Assembly (NCBI GenBank): GCA_001798165.1
Contig: MGRL01000057.1
Span: 1-40,840 of the forward strand
From: Deltaproteobacteria bacterium RIFCSPHIGHO2_02_FULL_43_33
GTDB taxonomy: Bacteria; Desulfobacterota; GWC2-55-46; UBA9637
Direction: 5' to 3'
DNA length: 40,840 nucleotides
The stretch's first letter is position 1. Every line of letters starts with the position of its first letter. A model generated the notes under the pieces. That model did not search any database and was not told the DNA's origin. It saw only the letters and a program-made list of their open reading frames with translations. Made by a program: the position numbers and the translations under genes. Below are positions 1-7,307 of this stretch, in pieces.

Positions 1-122
1 AACGCTCCAAGCGGTTGCTTTTGTCATGCGTCCGAGCCACAAAGCTGCCATGGGAATAATATGATTCCTATTACTTTTGCAAAGTTCAATAATTACTGGT
101 TAAGTCTAGAAGGAATACCGAA

Positions 123-427
123 ATGGACGAAATGGAACGAGAAAAACTCAGAAAGCGCCTATCGGAGTATCCAGGCAATACAGCGGAAATTGTTGAACAA
201 CAACTTCATGCCTATGCGCATAGAGAAGAGGAAAAGCAAAACTTAATAAGGCGGGGGTTGAGGAACGGAACGCTCTGGCTGAATACTACCTTGACCGCAG
301 AGGTTACCCTAGGCCACATGGGTGGCATTCTGTCTTCTTCTACCCGGGCAGCAAACTCCTGCGAAATAAATTTATATTTTGGTTTGTTGTAATTGCCGGT
401 GTAATTTGGTTCGTTGCAAAAAAATAG
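123..427 (+). pseudogene. Frameshifted small protein with C-terminal membrane anchor
   Basis: Frame 3 from the ATG at 123 reads as a charged, helical N-terminal half ending near HAYAHREEEKQNLIRRG. After a G5 run at about 253-257 the coding look moves to another frame, which reads EERNALAEYYLDRRGYPRP and ends in a hydrophobic segment (FIFWFVVIAGVIWFV) followed by KK and TAG at 425-427. One extra G would join both halves into a protein of about 100 aa with a soluble N-terminus and one C-terminal transmembrane helix. The family is not recognised. It could be a real pseudogene, programmed slippage or an assembly error at the homopolymer. The IS1182 element begins 18 bp after its stop. Confidence 0.5.
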
Positions 428-445
428 CTCGACCTAACATTTATG

Positions 446-462
446 CAGACTGTGTGAAAACT
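446..462 (+). repeat. IS1182 left terminal inverted repeat
   Basis: CAGACTGTGTGAAAACT, an exact inverted match to 2126-2142. The match breaks immediately inside, so the repeat is 17 bp long. It lies downstream of the transposase stop codon, because the gene is on the minus strand. Confidence 0.9.
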
Positions 463-623
463 ATCTTTATATTTTAATCCTCAAGGGCTGAGATGTCAAA
501 TTTTCCAGCATTATTCTTAATTACCCCGCTGATTCGAAATAAACGATTAGCTATGATGGGGGTAAAACCGATACCAATCGATCTCTCCCTGTCAAACAGA
601 CTGCAATCAAGGATAAATAGCCC

Positions 624-2069
624 TCACACAAGGGCCTCTATCATCTTTTCTACACCGACAATATTAATCACCCGTTTCATATTATAGGCAAGGGTGGAGA
701 GGCTGAATTCGGCTCTTACTTTCTCAAGCCCTTTCATCAAAAATGCATTTTGATGGTTCCAAAATTTGATCGTTCCGAAGGGGTGTTCGACGATCTGTTT
801 TCGCTTCTTTATTATTTCCGGATGCTGCTTCATGCGGGCCTGCATCCGATCTATTGCATCCTCTTCCGGACAACGGGTAATCCGTCTTGGGTCTTTGCTT
901 TCCGTGCAGAGAGGTTTTTGCTCACAGCGCTGACACGATTCTCCTACGTAATAGAGAACGCTTCTTTGCTTATCCCTCCTCTTTTCGTACCCTTCAAACC
1001 GATAGGACAGCTTCTTGCCAGCAGGGCAATGGTAGCAGTTATTCGTTGCGTCATACGTAAATTGCTCTTTCCCATAGAGCCCTTTCTTTGTGCTGTTGGA
1101 TGTATTGATCTTTGGGGTATAGGTTTCAATCCCTGCTTCTTCACATGCCTTAATCTCTTTCGCATTGCAGTATCCTGCATCGGCAACAACCTTGAGCCTC
1201 TCTACGCCTAAGGCTTCTTTCGATTTGATCGCCATTGCGCTGAGCTGATCTATATCGGTCACGGCGTTGGTGACTTCTTGCTCAACGATAAGGTGGTGCT
1301 TCTCATCTACTGCGGCCTGGGCATTGTATCCAACCGGTACTCCAAATTTCTTTGGAAAGGACCGACTGTCAGAGTCGGTCAGCGATATCTGAGTCTCTCC
1401 GGATTGCTCCATGGCTTCCAGCATGTTTTTGTATTCACCTTTTTTCGCTTCTAAGCCGTTGATCTTCTCTTTTAATGCCACGGCTGTCAGCCTCGGTCGG
1501 TCTGGTTCTCTCTCATCTGTCTCTTCGATATCTTTTAAATACGCATCGATTCGCCGGTTTATTTCCTTAAGCTTCTCCTGTAAGAGAGGCTTAGAATAGT
1601 TCCGAGAGATGTTATTGACGCCCTTGATCTTCGTCCCATCAATCGCAACGAGTTCTCCTGAAAAAAGATCGAGGACATTGCATAAAAGGGTAAATTGACG
1701 AAAGACCGACTTAAAGGCTTTCACATTATCTTTACGAAAATCCGAGAGGGTCTTAAAGTCCGGTCTTAATCTCCTTAATAGCCAGACCACCTCCATGTTG
1801 CGATGAGTTTCTTGCTCCAGTCGACGGCTTGATGTGATCCGGTTCTTATATCCATATATATACAGCTTCAGTAAGTCTTTTGGTTCATAGCCAGGACGGC
1901 CGGTTTTGGCAGGTTCTGCTCTTATGAATCCCAATTTGTGAAGGTCCATATGTTCCACAAAGGCGTCTATAAACCGGAGAGGATTATCTTCGCTTATATA
2001 GTCATCAATGGATTCGGGAAATAATACAACTTGACCTCTGCTGACTCCTGTTATGTATGACACAATCAC
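624..2069 (-). CDS. IS1182-family DDE transposase
   Basis: The 481-aa protein catalyses movement of the surrounding IS. The N-terminal part (about residues 10-110) matches the DUF772-type transposase region, with SIDDYISEDNPLRFIDAFV and RPGYEPKDLLKLYIYGY. The catalytic core shows the expected acidic triad contexts: AIDGTKIKG, VVADAGYCNAKEI and EHPFGTIKFWN. A cysteine-rich insertion (CYHCPAGKK, CQRCEQKPLC) lies before the last catalytic glutamate, as is usual for this family. Length is typical and no frame disruption is visible, so the enzyme is probably functional. The start lies just inside the right end, about 60 bp from the terminal repeat. Confidence 0.93.
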   Translation of the reverse strand: MIVSYITGVSRGQVVLFPESIDDYISEDNPLRFIDAFVEHMDLHKLGFIRAEPAKTGRPGYEPKDLLKLYIYGYKNRITSSRRLEQETHRNMEVVWLLRRLRPDFKTLSDFRKDNVKAFKSVFRQFTLLCNVLDLFSGELVAIDGTKIKGVNNISRNYSKPLLQEKLKEINRRIDAYLKDIEETDEREPDRPRLTAVALKEKINGLEAKKGEYKNMLEAMEQSGETQISLTDSDSRSFPKKFGVPVGYNAQAAVDEKHHLIVEQEVTNAVTDIDQLSAMAIKSKEALGVERLKVVADAGYCNAKEIKACEEAGIETYTPKINTSNSTKKGLYGKEQFTYDATNNCYHCPAGKKLSYRFEGYEKRRDKQRSVLYYVGESCQRCEQKPLCTESKDPRRITRCPEEDAIDRMQARMKQHPEIIKKRKQIVEHPFGTIKFWNHQNAFLMKGLEKVRAEFSLSTLAYNMKRVINIVGVEKMIEALV

Positions 2070-2125
2070 TCCTTTAAATGTTTTTTTATGGAGTCATTAT
2101 ATCAAATATGGTATGTATTGAAAGG

Positions 2126-2142
2126 AGTTTTCACACAGTCTG
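2126..2142 (-). repeat. IS1182 right terminal inverted repeat
   Basis: Reverse complement of the left terminal repeat at 446-462, exact over 17 bp. It is followed directly by the second TATG copy of the target duplication. It lies upstream of the transposase start, so the transposase promoter should lie in 2070-2125. Confidence 0.9.
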
Positions 2143-2146
2143 TATG

Positions 2147-2210
2147 TGGAGCGGACGCGGTGAGACTGCGGCGTGTTTCCTGTTACCTTAATGGCCCGCG
2201 CCGCTCACCA
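2147..2210. repeat. Large GC-rich hairpin interrupted on its left flank by the IS
   Basis: TGGAGCGGACGCGG at 2147-2160 pairs with CCGCGCCGCTCACCA at 2196-2210, with a one-base and a two-base bulge. Once the IS and one TATG copy are removed, the flanks also pair loosely (ACCTAACATTTATG before, AAAACATTAAGG after). The hairpin lies directly between the stop of one small ORF and the start of the next. This arrangement recalls an integron cassette attC site, and the left flank even fits the RYYYAAC core. The right flank does not fit the required GTTRRRY core, so attC identity is not established. Confidence 0.5.
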
Positions 2211-2230
2211 AAACATTAAGGAAAATGTTT

Positions 2231-2398
2231 ATGTGTGAAACAGATTTTGAGTCCGAATATAAAGAGAAAATCCTTGATTACGAGCTATGGATCGCCAAAG
2301 CGGAACAATTGCTTGAAGTTGCAGGCTTTCTAGAACCTGAGATTGAGAAAATGTGGGCAGAAATGAGGGAAGGAGACCATGACCGACATACTCGATAA
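2231..2398 (+). CDS. Small acidic hypothetical protein
   Basis: This 55-aa ORF is missing from the ORF track because of its length. I chose the ATG at 2231 (MCETDFESEYKEK) because AAGGA at 2218-2222 lies 8 nt upstream; the ATG at 2225 would be too close. The product is acidic and helical (ILDYELWIAKAEQLLEV) with no recognised domain. Its 3' end overlaps the truncated phasin-like ORF at 2379, whose ribosome-binding site GGAAGGAG lies inside it. This suggests the pair was translationally coupled, and that this small protein may be an N-terminal partner of the phasin-like locus. Function unknown. Confidence 0.5.
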   Translation: MCETDFESEYKEKILDYELWIAKAEQLLEVAGFLEPEIEKMWAEMREGDHDRHTR

Positions 2399-2498
2399 AG
2401 CCATTTTAATTGGATTGGGCTTGGAGAAAAGAATAAAGGATGCCTTAAATGAACTGGCGAATCCAGCTACGGGTCATGCATTATCAAAAATTGCCTAA
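2379..2498 (+). pseudogene. Truncated copy of the phasin-like gene at 3091
   Basis: The first 27 or so residues (MTDILDKAILIGLGLEKR...DALNELA) are nearly identical to the start of the 3091-3468 product, and the DNA is clearly homologous with mostly silent third-position changes. After ELA the similarity stops and the frame runs into NPATGHALSKIA and a stop. The coiled-coil body of about 95 residues is lost. The toxin-antitoxin pair at 2550-3055 sits exactly between this remnant and the intact copy, so the pair may have arrived with, or caused, a partial duplication. A good ribosome-binding site (GGAAGGAGACC) is preserved. Confidence 0.75.
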
Positions 2499-2549
2499 AA
2501 TCGTGCAAAGTGATATATTCAAACTGGATGCAAATGCAGGAGGCATGTT

Positions 2550-2744
2550 ATGAGTAAAAAAGAATTACTAATACATGAGATTGAGCAGGTGCCAGACTTT
2601 CTCCTTGACGAAGTACTGGACTTTGTTCATTTTTTAAAGACAAAGGCAATTACAGAAAAGCTGGATACTGCCATTGCCAGCGAATCTTCTTTAAAGAAAG
2701 ATTGGCTTAAGCCAGAGGAAGACAAGGCATGGCAAAATTTATAA
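2550..2744 (+). CDS. DUF2281/VapB-type antitoxin
   Basis: The 64-aa protein shows the DUF2281 signature: KELLIHEIEQVPDFLLDEVLDFVHFLK, a helical region typical of small antitoxins, then a charged tail (KKDWLKPEEDKAWQNL). AGGAGG lies 7 nt upstream of ATG 2550. The gene overlaps the downstream MazF-like toxin by 16 bp, the usual antitoxin-first arrangement with translational coupling. The antitoxin is expected to bind and neutralise the toxin and to repress their shared promoter, though its DNA-binding part is not obvious in so short a protein. Confidence 0.8.
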   Translation: MSKKELLIHEIEQVPDFLLDEVLDFVHFLKTKAITEKLDTAIASESSLKKDWLKPEEDKAWQNL

Positions 2745-3055
2745 AAGGCGATGTTGTTGTCGTTCCTTTCCCATTCTCTGATTTAACTCAAGCCAAAAGG
2801 CGCCCTGCCTTAGTCATCACAGCATTGGATGGTGATGACTTAATCCTTTGTCAGATAACCAGCCAATCTATTAAAGATAATTATGCAATCCCCATAGATG
2901 ATAGAGACTTTGCTAACGGAACCTTAAAACAGCCAAGTAATGCACGGCCCAACCGTTTATTTACAGCTGACAGTCATATTGTCTTGTATAAAGTAGGCAA
3001 TCCAGACAAACTAAACCAGATTATTGATAGAATAGTTGAAATTATTCGTAAATAA
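2729..3055 (+). CDS. MazF/PemK-type endoribonuclease toxin
   Basis: The 108-aa product has the PemK/MazF fold signature: FIKGDVVVVPFPFSDLTQAKRRPALVI at the start (the conserved loop and the RRPALV strand), QITSQ in the middle and SNARPNRLFTAD near the active-site region. The family cleaves RNA at short sequences and arrests growth when not neutralised. Length matches the family. It overlaps the 3' end of the upstream DUF2281 gene. Whether antitoxin and toxin are truly cognate rests on this operon structure. The pair lies between a truncated and an intact copy of a phasin-like gene, as expected for a mobile accessory module. Confidence 0.85.
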   Translation: MAKFIKGDVVVVPFPFSDLTQAKRRPALVITALDGDDLILCQITSQSIKDNYAIPIDDRDFANGTLKQPSNARPNRLFTADSHIVLYKVGNPDKLNQIIDRIVEIIRK

Positions 3056-3090
3056 AAATTCTCAGAATTTGAGAGAGCAGGGGGGACACC

Positions 3091-3468
3091 ATGACTGACA
3101 TACTTGATAAGGCAATATTAATCGGTTTGGGTTTGGAGAAAAGGGTGAAGGATGCTTTAAACAAGTTGGCAAGTGAGGGAAAAGAGGCAAAGACAGGAGA
3201 AGGTGGAGAACTTCCACCAAAACAGGAATTGGAAAACAAATTAGTAGATGAAGGGGTGAAAGTTGTGAGGGAGCTTATTGGTACGGTAAAGGCGGGCAAG
3301 GAAAAGGTTGATAAAGAGATACAAGAGGTGGTAGAAAGACTTCTGGAGAAATGCAGGGTTGCTACAAAGGATGATATTGAAATAATTGAAAAGATGGCGC
3401 AAGTTGCTCGGGAGAAGGTGGATGCGCTGGAGAAAAGAATGGAGGAGTTGGAGAGGAGAAGCCGTTAA
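3091..3468 (+). CDS. Phasin-like coiled-coil protein
   Basis: The 125-aa charged protein begins MTDILDKAILIGLGLEKRVKDALNKLASEGK. It continues with a long heptad-rich helix (VVRELIGTVKAGKEKVDKEIQEVVERL, VDALEKRMEELERR). This resembles the phasin/PhaF-like family of small helical proteins, which in other bacteria coat storage granules or act as coiled-coil scaffolds. No PHA synthase is visible in the window, so granule binding is not shown. A strong Shine-Dalgarno (AGGGGGG) lies 5-6 nt upstream of the ATG. A truncated paralogue of the same gene is at 2379. Its stop is followed within a few bases by a CCGTGAC-type hairpin repeat. Confidence 0.65.
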   Translation: MTDILDKAILIGLGLEKRVKDALNKLASEGKEAKTGEGGELPPKQELENKLVDEGVKVVRELIGTVKAGKEKVDKEIQEVVERLLEKCRVATKDDIEIIEKMAQVAREKVDALEKRMEELERRSR

Positions 3469-3538
3469 CCGTGACCGTTGTCCGTGACCGTGTGAAAAAA
3501 CTTCTTTCACGGCCACGGTTCACGGTCACGAATCACGG
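3469..3538. repeat. CCGTGAC-unit hairpin repeat
   Basis: The left arm CCGTGACCGTTGTCCGTGAC is repeated in inverse on the right side as CACGGTTCACGGTCACG...CACGG around the loop AAAAACTTC. The units are 7-9 nt variants of CCGTGAC. It lies between the phasin-like stop and the aguB ORF. If aguB began at GTG 3471, the repeat would encode its first 23 or so residues. Confidence 0.75.
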
Positions 3539-3548
3539 CATTATTTTT

Positions 3549-4442
3549 ATGAACGAGAAAAAACATGTCCCCGAAGGCTTTAATCGGGGAACTGAAGTCT
3601 CCATAGGTCTGATACAGACAGCGGTTACGAAAGATATTCAGGAGAATATTCAAAAGACCGTCTCGTTTGTAAGAAAGGCTGCGGCGCAAGGCGCTCAGAT
3701 TATCTGCCTTCAGGAGCTTTTCAGCACCGTCTATTTCCCCCAGCATGAAAGGCTTGATGCATCAGGGTTTGCAGAGCCCATACCCGGGGATATGGTAAGC
3801 CTCTTTGCAAGATTGGCAAAGGAGTTAGGCATTGTTATCATCGTCCCTCTGTTTGAAAAGGCACAGAACGGCAACTATTACAATTCCGCCGCCACCATAG
3901 ACGCGGACGGAAACATCCTGGGCGTATATCGCAAGATACATATCCCCTTTGATAAGCTCTTCTATGAGAAGAATTATTTTAAAGACGGCGATTTGGGATA
4001 TCATGTCTATAAAACCAGGTTCGCTTCCATAGGGGTACTCATCTGCTATGACCAGTGGATCCCGGAAGCAGCAAGGATAAATACGCTCATGGGCGCGGAT
4101 ATCCTGTTTTATCCGACTGCCATAGGCTGGATAAAGGGGCACACCTCAAAAGACGGCGACTGGCACAATGCGTGGGAGACCGTGCAGCGCGGACATGCCA
4201 TAGCAAACGGAGTTCATGTTGCCGCAATAAACAGGGTGGGAGAGGAAGACCAGCTTCAATTCTGGGGCGGATCGTTTGTTGCTGATGCCTTCGGCAAGGT
4301 GCTGAAAAAGGCGAGCCATACAGAGGAAGAGGCTCTGGTTGTCCAAGTGGATTTGGGAATGAATAAGATGATCCGGGATGGATGGGGCTTTCTGAATAAT
4401 AGGAGGCCGGATACTTATCAGCGGATTTGCAAACCATCATGA
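3549..4442 (+). CDS. aguB: N-carbamoylputrescine amidase
   Basis: This nitrilase-superfamily enzyme hydrolyses N-carbamoylputrescine to putrescine, CO2 and ammonia. The catalytic Glu-Lys-Cys triad is visible: CLQELFSTVYF, YRKIHIPFDKLFYEKNYF and GVLICYDQWIPEAAR. The C-terminal WGGSFVADAFGKVLKKAS is typical. Start choice is uncertain. ATG 3549 gives 297 aa, close to family length, but has no clear ribosome-binding site. GTG 3471 is preceded by GGAGAGGAG, but would add 26 residues that are entirely repeat-derived. The gene overlaps aguA by ATGA, so the two form one polyamine unit. Confidence 0.92.
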   Translation: MNEKKHVPEGFNRGTEVSIGLIQTAVTKDIQENIQKTVSFVRKAAAQGAQIICLQELFSTVYFPQHERLDASGFAEPIPGDMVSLFARLAKELGIVIIVPLFEKAQNGNYYNSAATIDADGNILGVYRKIHIPFDKLFYEKNYFKDGDLGYHVYKTRFASIGVLICYDQWIPEAARINTLMGADILFYPTAIGWIKGHTSKDGDWHNAWETVQRGHAIANGVHVAAINRVGEEDQLQFWGGSFVADAFGKVLKKASHTEEEALVVQVDLGMNKMIRDGWGFLNNRRPDTYQRICKPS

Positions 4443-5530
4443 CTAAACAATCCTTGAACCCCCCCAAAAAACTCGGCTACTCCATGCCTGCGGAATGGGA
4501 AAGACATGATGCGATCTGGCTCTCATGGCCGCACGACCCCATAACTTTTCCCGACAGGGTGGAAAAGGTGGAAAAGATTTACAGCGAAATAATCAAAACT
4601 ATCATGGTCAGCGAAAAGGTAAACCTCTTTGTCCAAGACAGCGCAATGAAAAAGAGGGCGCAAGGGATTTTAAAACAGTGCGGCGTAAACCCTGATGACA
4701 TTGTATTTCACATATACGACTATGCGGATGTGTGGTTCAGGGATTACGGCCCGATCTTTCTCGTGAACAAAAAGAGCGGCAGCCTTGCCATGAGTCACTG
4801 GATATTCAATGCATGGGGGGAGAAATATGAAACCCTGATGAAGGACACCCGCATCCCTGAATTTATCAACCGAAGCATGAATATCCCCTGCTTCGCGCCC
4901 GGCATCGTGCTTGAAGGCGGCTCCATAGATGTAAACGGAAAAGGGACGCTCCTCACCACCGAGCAGTGCCTTCTCAATAAAAACAGAAATCCCCAGTTGA
5001 GCAAATCCGAGATAGAGGAATATCTCATGGAATATCTCGGCGTGAGTCATATCATCTGGCTGAAAAACGGCATTGAAGGAGACGACACGGACGGACATAT
5101 AGACGACATCGCGAGATTCGTCAATCCCGCAACCGTGCTTTGCGCATATGAAGAAAACAGGAACGACATAAATTATCCCATGCTCCACGAAAATTACGAA
5201 ATACTCCGCAGCGCAAAAGACCAAAGCGGCAATAAGCTGAATGTGATAAAACTGCCCATGCCCGGAGCCGTAGGTGATGAGGAAGGGATGCTCCCTGCAA
5301 GCTACGCGAATTTTTATATCGGCAATACCGTCGTGTTGGTTCCGGTCTTCGGACATGAAAACGACGCCAAGGCGCTGGATATTATTCAACTCCAATTCCC
5401 TGATCGCAAGGTTGCAGGGATAAACTGCTCCGATTTGGTTTACGGCCTCGGCACGCTCCACTGCATAAGCCAGCAGCAGCCTGCTGTAGGTATAAGGTAT
5501 GAACAGGAAGATATGAAATTGCAAAAATAA
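4439..5530 (+). CDS. aguA: Agmatine deiminase
   Basis: This member of the peptidyl-arginine-deiminase (PPAD) family converts agmatine to N-carbamoylputrescine, the substrate of the upstream aguB product. Signatures include MPAEWERHDAIWLSWPHDP, YADVWFRDYGPIFLVN, VLEGGSIDVNGKGTLLTTEQ, GDDTDGHIDDIARF and the catalytic cysteine in GTLHCISQQQP near the C-terminus. I prefer the ATG at 4439 because it overlaps the aguB stop as ATGA; the ORF track start at 4427 is also possible. With aguB it makes a complete two-step route from agmatine to putrescine. An arginine decarboxylase is not in the window. Confidence 0.95.
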   Translation: MTKQSLNPPKKLGYSMPAEWERHDAIWLSWPHDPITFPDRVEKVEKIYSEIIKTIMVSEKVNLFVQDSAMKKRAQGILKQCGVNPDDIVFHIYDYADVWFRDYGPIFLVNKKSGSLAMSHWIFNAWGEKYETLMKDTRIPEFINRSMNIPCFAPGIVLEGGSIDVNGKGTLLTTEQCLLNKNRNPQLSKSEIEEYLMEYLGVSHIIWLKNGIEGDDTDGHIDDIARFVNPATVLCAYEENRNDINYPMLHENYEILRSAKDQSGNKLNVIKLPMPGAVGDEEGMLPASYANFYIGNTVVLVPVFGHENDAKALDIIQLQFPDRKVAGINCSDLVYGLGTLHCISQQQPAVGIRYEQEDMKLQK

Positions 5531-5553
5531 ATATTTTAATATATCCTAGTGGC

Positions 5554-6149
5554 ATGAAAGAAATTAAAACAAACATTCTTTTGGGCGATTGTAAAGAAGT
5601 TCTCAAGACAATTGATGACAATTCCATTGATTTGATATTTACTTCACCACCGTATGCGGACCGGAGAGTGAAAACCTACGGCGGCATTAAGCCGGAAGAT
5701 TATGTTGACTGGTTTCTGCCTATCGGTAAGCAACTTTTGAGAGTTCTTAAACCCGACGGGACTTTTATTTTAAACATAAAAGAGAAGGCGGAAAATGGAG
5801 AAAGGCATATCTATGTTCTTGAATTGATATTGGCTTTGCGAAAGCAGGGCTGGCTCTGGACAGAGGAATTTATCTGGCACAAAAAGAATTGCTATCCCGG
5901 CAAGTGGCCAAATCGTTTTCGTGATTCATGGGAAAGGCTTTTACAATTCAATAAAAACAGATTTTTCAAAATGTATCAGGAAGAGGTTATGGTGCCTGTT
6001 GGCGACTGGGCATCAGACAGATTAAAAAGATTGAGCGAGACGGATAAAACAAGGGATAATTCCAAAAGCGGAAGCGGCTTTGGAAAAAAATTGCAAACTG
6101 GATAGATAGAAAAAAGGCTTATCCAACGAATGTTTTGCGTAAAAAGTAA
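5554..6149 (+). pseudogene. DNA methyltransferase (TSPPY, N4-cytosine-like), frameshifted and truncated
   Basis: The N-terminal part carries catalytic motif IV as DLIFTSPPYADRRV and the typical opening NILLGDCKEVLKTIDDNSID of beta-class site-specific DNA methyltransferases; the TSPPY form suggests N4-cytosine modification. Frame 1 ends at 6105, but after the A7 run at 6084-6090 a one-base shift continues the family sequence (KIANWIDRKKAYPTNVLRKK, stop at 6147-6149). The normal C-terminal portion with the AdoMet-binding FxGxG motif is absent. The HNH gene begins 20 bp later. I infer an originally longer methyltransferase cut by insertion or deletion, and therefore probably inactive. Confidence 0.8.
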
Positions 6150-6169
6150 AATTTGAATTGAGGGTAACA

Positions 6170-7099
6170 ATGAGTTATGAAAGCAAAATGTTCGAACAGT
6201 TTGCTATGCCAACACGGAAACAAGTTGAGCAAGCTTTGCTTCGGGCATTACTGAAACATGGTGGCATCATCAAAGAGTTTGGTGCTGGAGAAGAAATCGT
6301 TGATGAAATAGCAAGTGATTTTGGCTTAACTGAGCATCAACGCTCTGCCTTCTTGCGGACAGTATATCGCAAAGAGAATCGTGTTAAGAAAGCTCTCCTC
6401 TGGCATAGATTGCTTTTTCGAGCCGCCGATTCTTTGGCAAAGGAGAAATTGGTTTCACGTCCAACACAGACGTTTCAACTCACGAATAAAAAAGAATGGA
6501 TGCTAACTGAAAAAGGCTTCGATGAAGCGCTAAAACTTTTAAACATACCTACAGCAAAAAAGATCTTTTTACCAATTAAGTCTTACGAAGTCCAGAAGAT
6601 TGTAAAACAACTCAGCGAATCTCCAAGACCTGAAAACTACAGTCCATTTGATAAGGGAAAGAAAGTTCGCAAAGCAATGGTTGAATCCGCCATACGCACA
6701 AGAGGATTCCGCCAAGCAGTTATTGAAGCATATAGTTGCAAGTGTGCTATTTGCGGAATGAAAATCAATTCACCTGATTCTTTATCGTGGGAGGTTGAAG
6801 CCGCCCATATTGTTCCTCATAGCTCTTTGGGACGCGATGATATATGGAATGGTATAGCTTTGTGCCACTTACATCATTGGGCTTTTGATATTGGTTGGTT
6901 GACGTTGCTGGATAATTACACGATTCAGGTTTCATCACAAGTGCATTCTTTGCCAGCAGATTATGGAAGAATAGGGGACTATGAATTCCTTCGAGTATGC
7001 TCAATCAAAAATACAAGGATACTATTACCAAGCAAAAGTGAAATCCATCCACATCACAATGCAATTAGATGGCATCGTCAGAATATTTTCCATCAATAA
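6170..7099 (+). CDS. HNH restriction endonuclease with Mrr-like N-terminal domain
   Basis: The 309-aa protein has an N-terminal winged-helix region like the Mrr N-terminal domain (PTRKQVEQALLRALLKHGG, then EEIVDEIASDFGLT). A C-terminal HNH nuclease follows: CKCAICGMKIN, EAAHIVPHSSLGRDDIWNG and ALCHLHHWAFDIGWLTL. Two CxxC-type cysteines and the AAHI histidine are present, so it looks intact. ATG 6170 is preferred, with GAGGG 6 nt upstream. It sits between a truncated methyltransferase and the tail of a second restriction enzyme. It is probably a restriction gene that replaced or invaded an older restriction-modification pair. Whether it still has a partner methyltransferase cannot be seen here. 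Confidence 0.85.
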   Translation: MSYESKMFEQFAMPTRKQVEQALLRALLKHGGIIKEFGAGEEIVDEIASDFGLTEHQRSAFLRTVYRKENRVKKALLWHRLLFRAADSLAKEKLVSRPTQTFQLTNKKEWMLTEKGFDEALKLLNIPTAKKIFLPIKSYEVQKIVKQLSESPRPENYSPFDKGKKVRKAMVESAIRTRGFRQAVIEAYSCKCAICGMKINSPDSLSWEVEAAHIVPHSSLGRDDIWNGIALCHLHHWAFDIGWLTLLDNYTIQVSSQVHSLPADYGRIGDYEFLRVCSIKNTRILLPSKSEIHPHHNAIRWHRQNIFHQ

Positions 7100-7124
7100 G
7101 GAAGTTTTTTTAGGAGGATAAACA

Positions 7125-7307
7125 ATGATAAATAACAGTGACGACAGAATTGTCTACTCGATAAATGTTGCTGATATTCAAGAGGTCGCTAATGAAGTTC
7201 TCGAACGCGCCCTTACCAAGGAAGAGGTTATTTTAGTTGAAGATTCAATAGGCGATCACATAGACTGGTTTCAAGCAATTGAGGATTCAATTCATAGATT
7301 ATCTTAA
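7125..7307 (+). CDS. Small acidic conserved-looking hypothetical protein
   Basis: The 60-aa ORF has a strong ribosome-binding site (GGAGGA, 7 nt before the ATG) and follows the HNH gene by 25 bp. The sequence (IVYSINVADIQEVANEVL, then EDSIGDHIDWFQAIEDSI) is acidic, with no membrane segment. I do not recognise a named family, though small acidic proteins ending in DWFQAIE-type motifs are common in accessory regions. It may be co-expressed with the HNH nuclease. Its 3' end overlaps the restriction-enzyme fragment at 7279, which makes its last few residues possibly artefacts of the junction. Confidence 0.55.
   Translation: MINNSDDRIVYSINVADIQEVANEVLERALTKEEVILVEDSIGDHIDWFQAIEDSIHRLS

Larger units (their letters stand above)
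446..2142. mobile_element. Complete IS1182-family insertion sequence
   Basis: The element is bounded by perfect 17-bp inverted repeats, CAGACTGTGTGAAAACT at 446-462 and its reverse complement at 2126-2142. It is flanked on both sides by the 4-bp direct repeat TATG (442-445 and 2143-2146), which I read as the target-site duplication. It carries one long transposase gene on the minus strand. The intact ORF, perfect ends and duplication suggest a recent insertion. Nearly all remaining space inside the element is short terminal non-coding sequence. Confidence 0.9.

Noticed and set aside
61-246. 61-aa ORF as a gene
   Set aside because: It overlaps the more coding-like frame at 123-427, has no ribosome-binding site and an unlikely composition.
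750-1211. 153-aa plus-strand ORF
   Set aside because: Shadow of the IS1182 transposase on the opposite strand.
2147-2222. A genuine integron attC site
   Set aside because: The left box ACCTAAC fits, but the right side (CATTAAGG) lacks the GTT core, and no second site or integrase is visible; kept only as a hypothesis.
4670-5524. 284-aa minus-strand ORF
   Set aside because: Antisense shadow of aguA with no family features.
6084-6090. Programmed frameshift in the methyltransferase
   Set aside because: The shifted frame ends after about 20 residues and the catalytic C-terminal part is absent, so decay is the better explanation.
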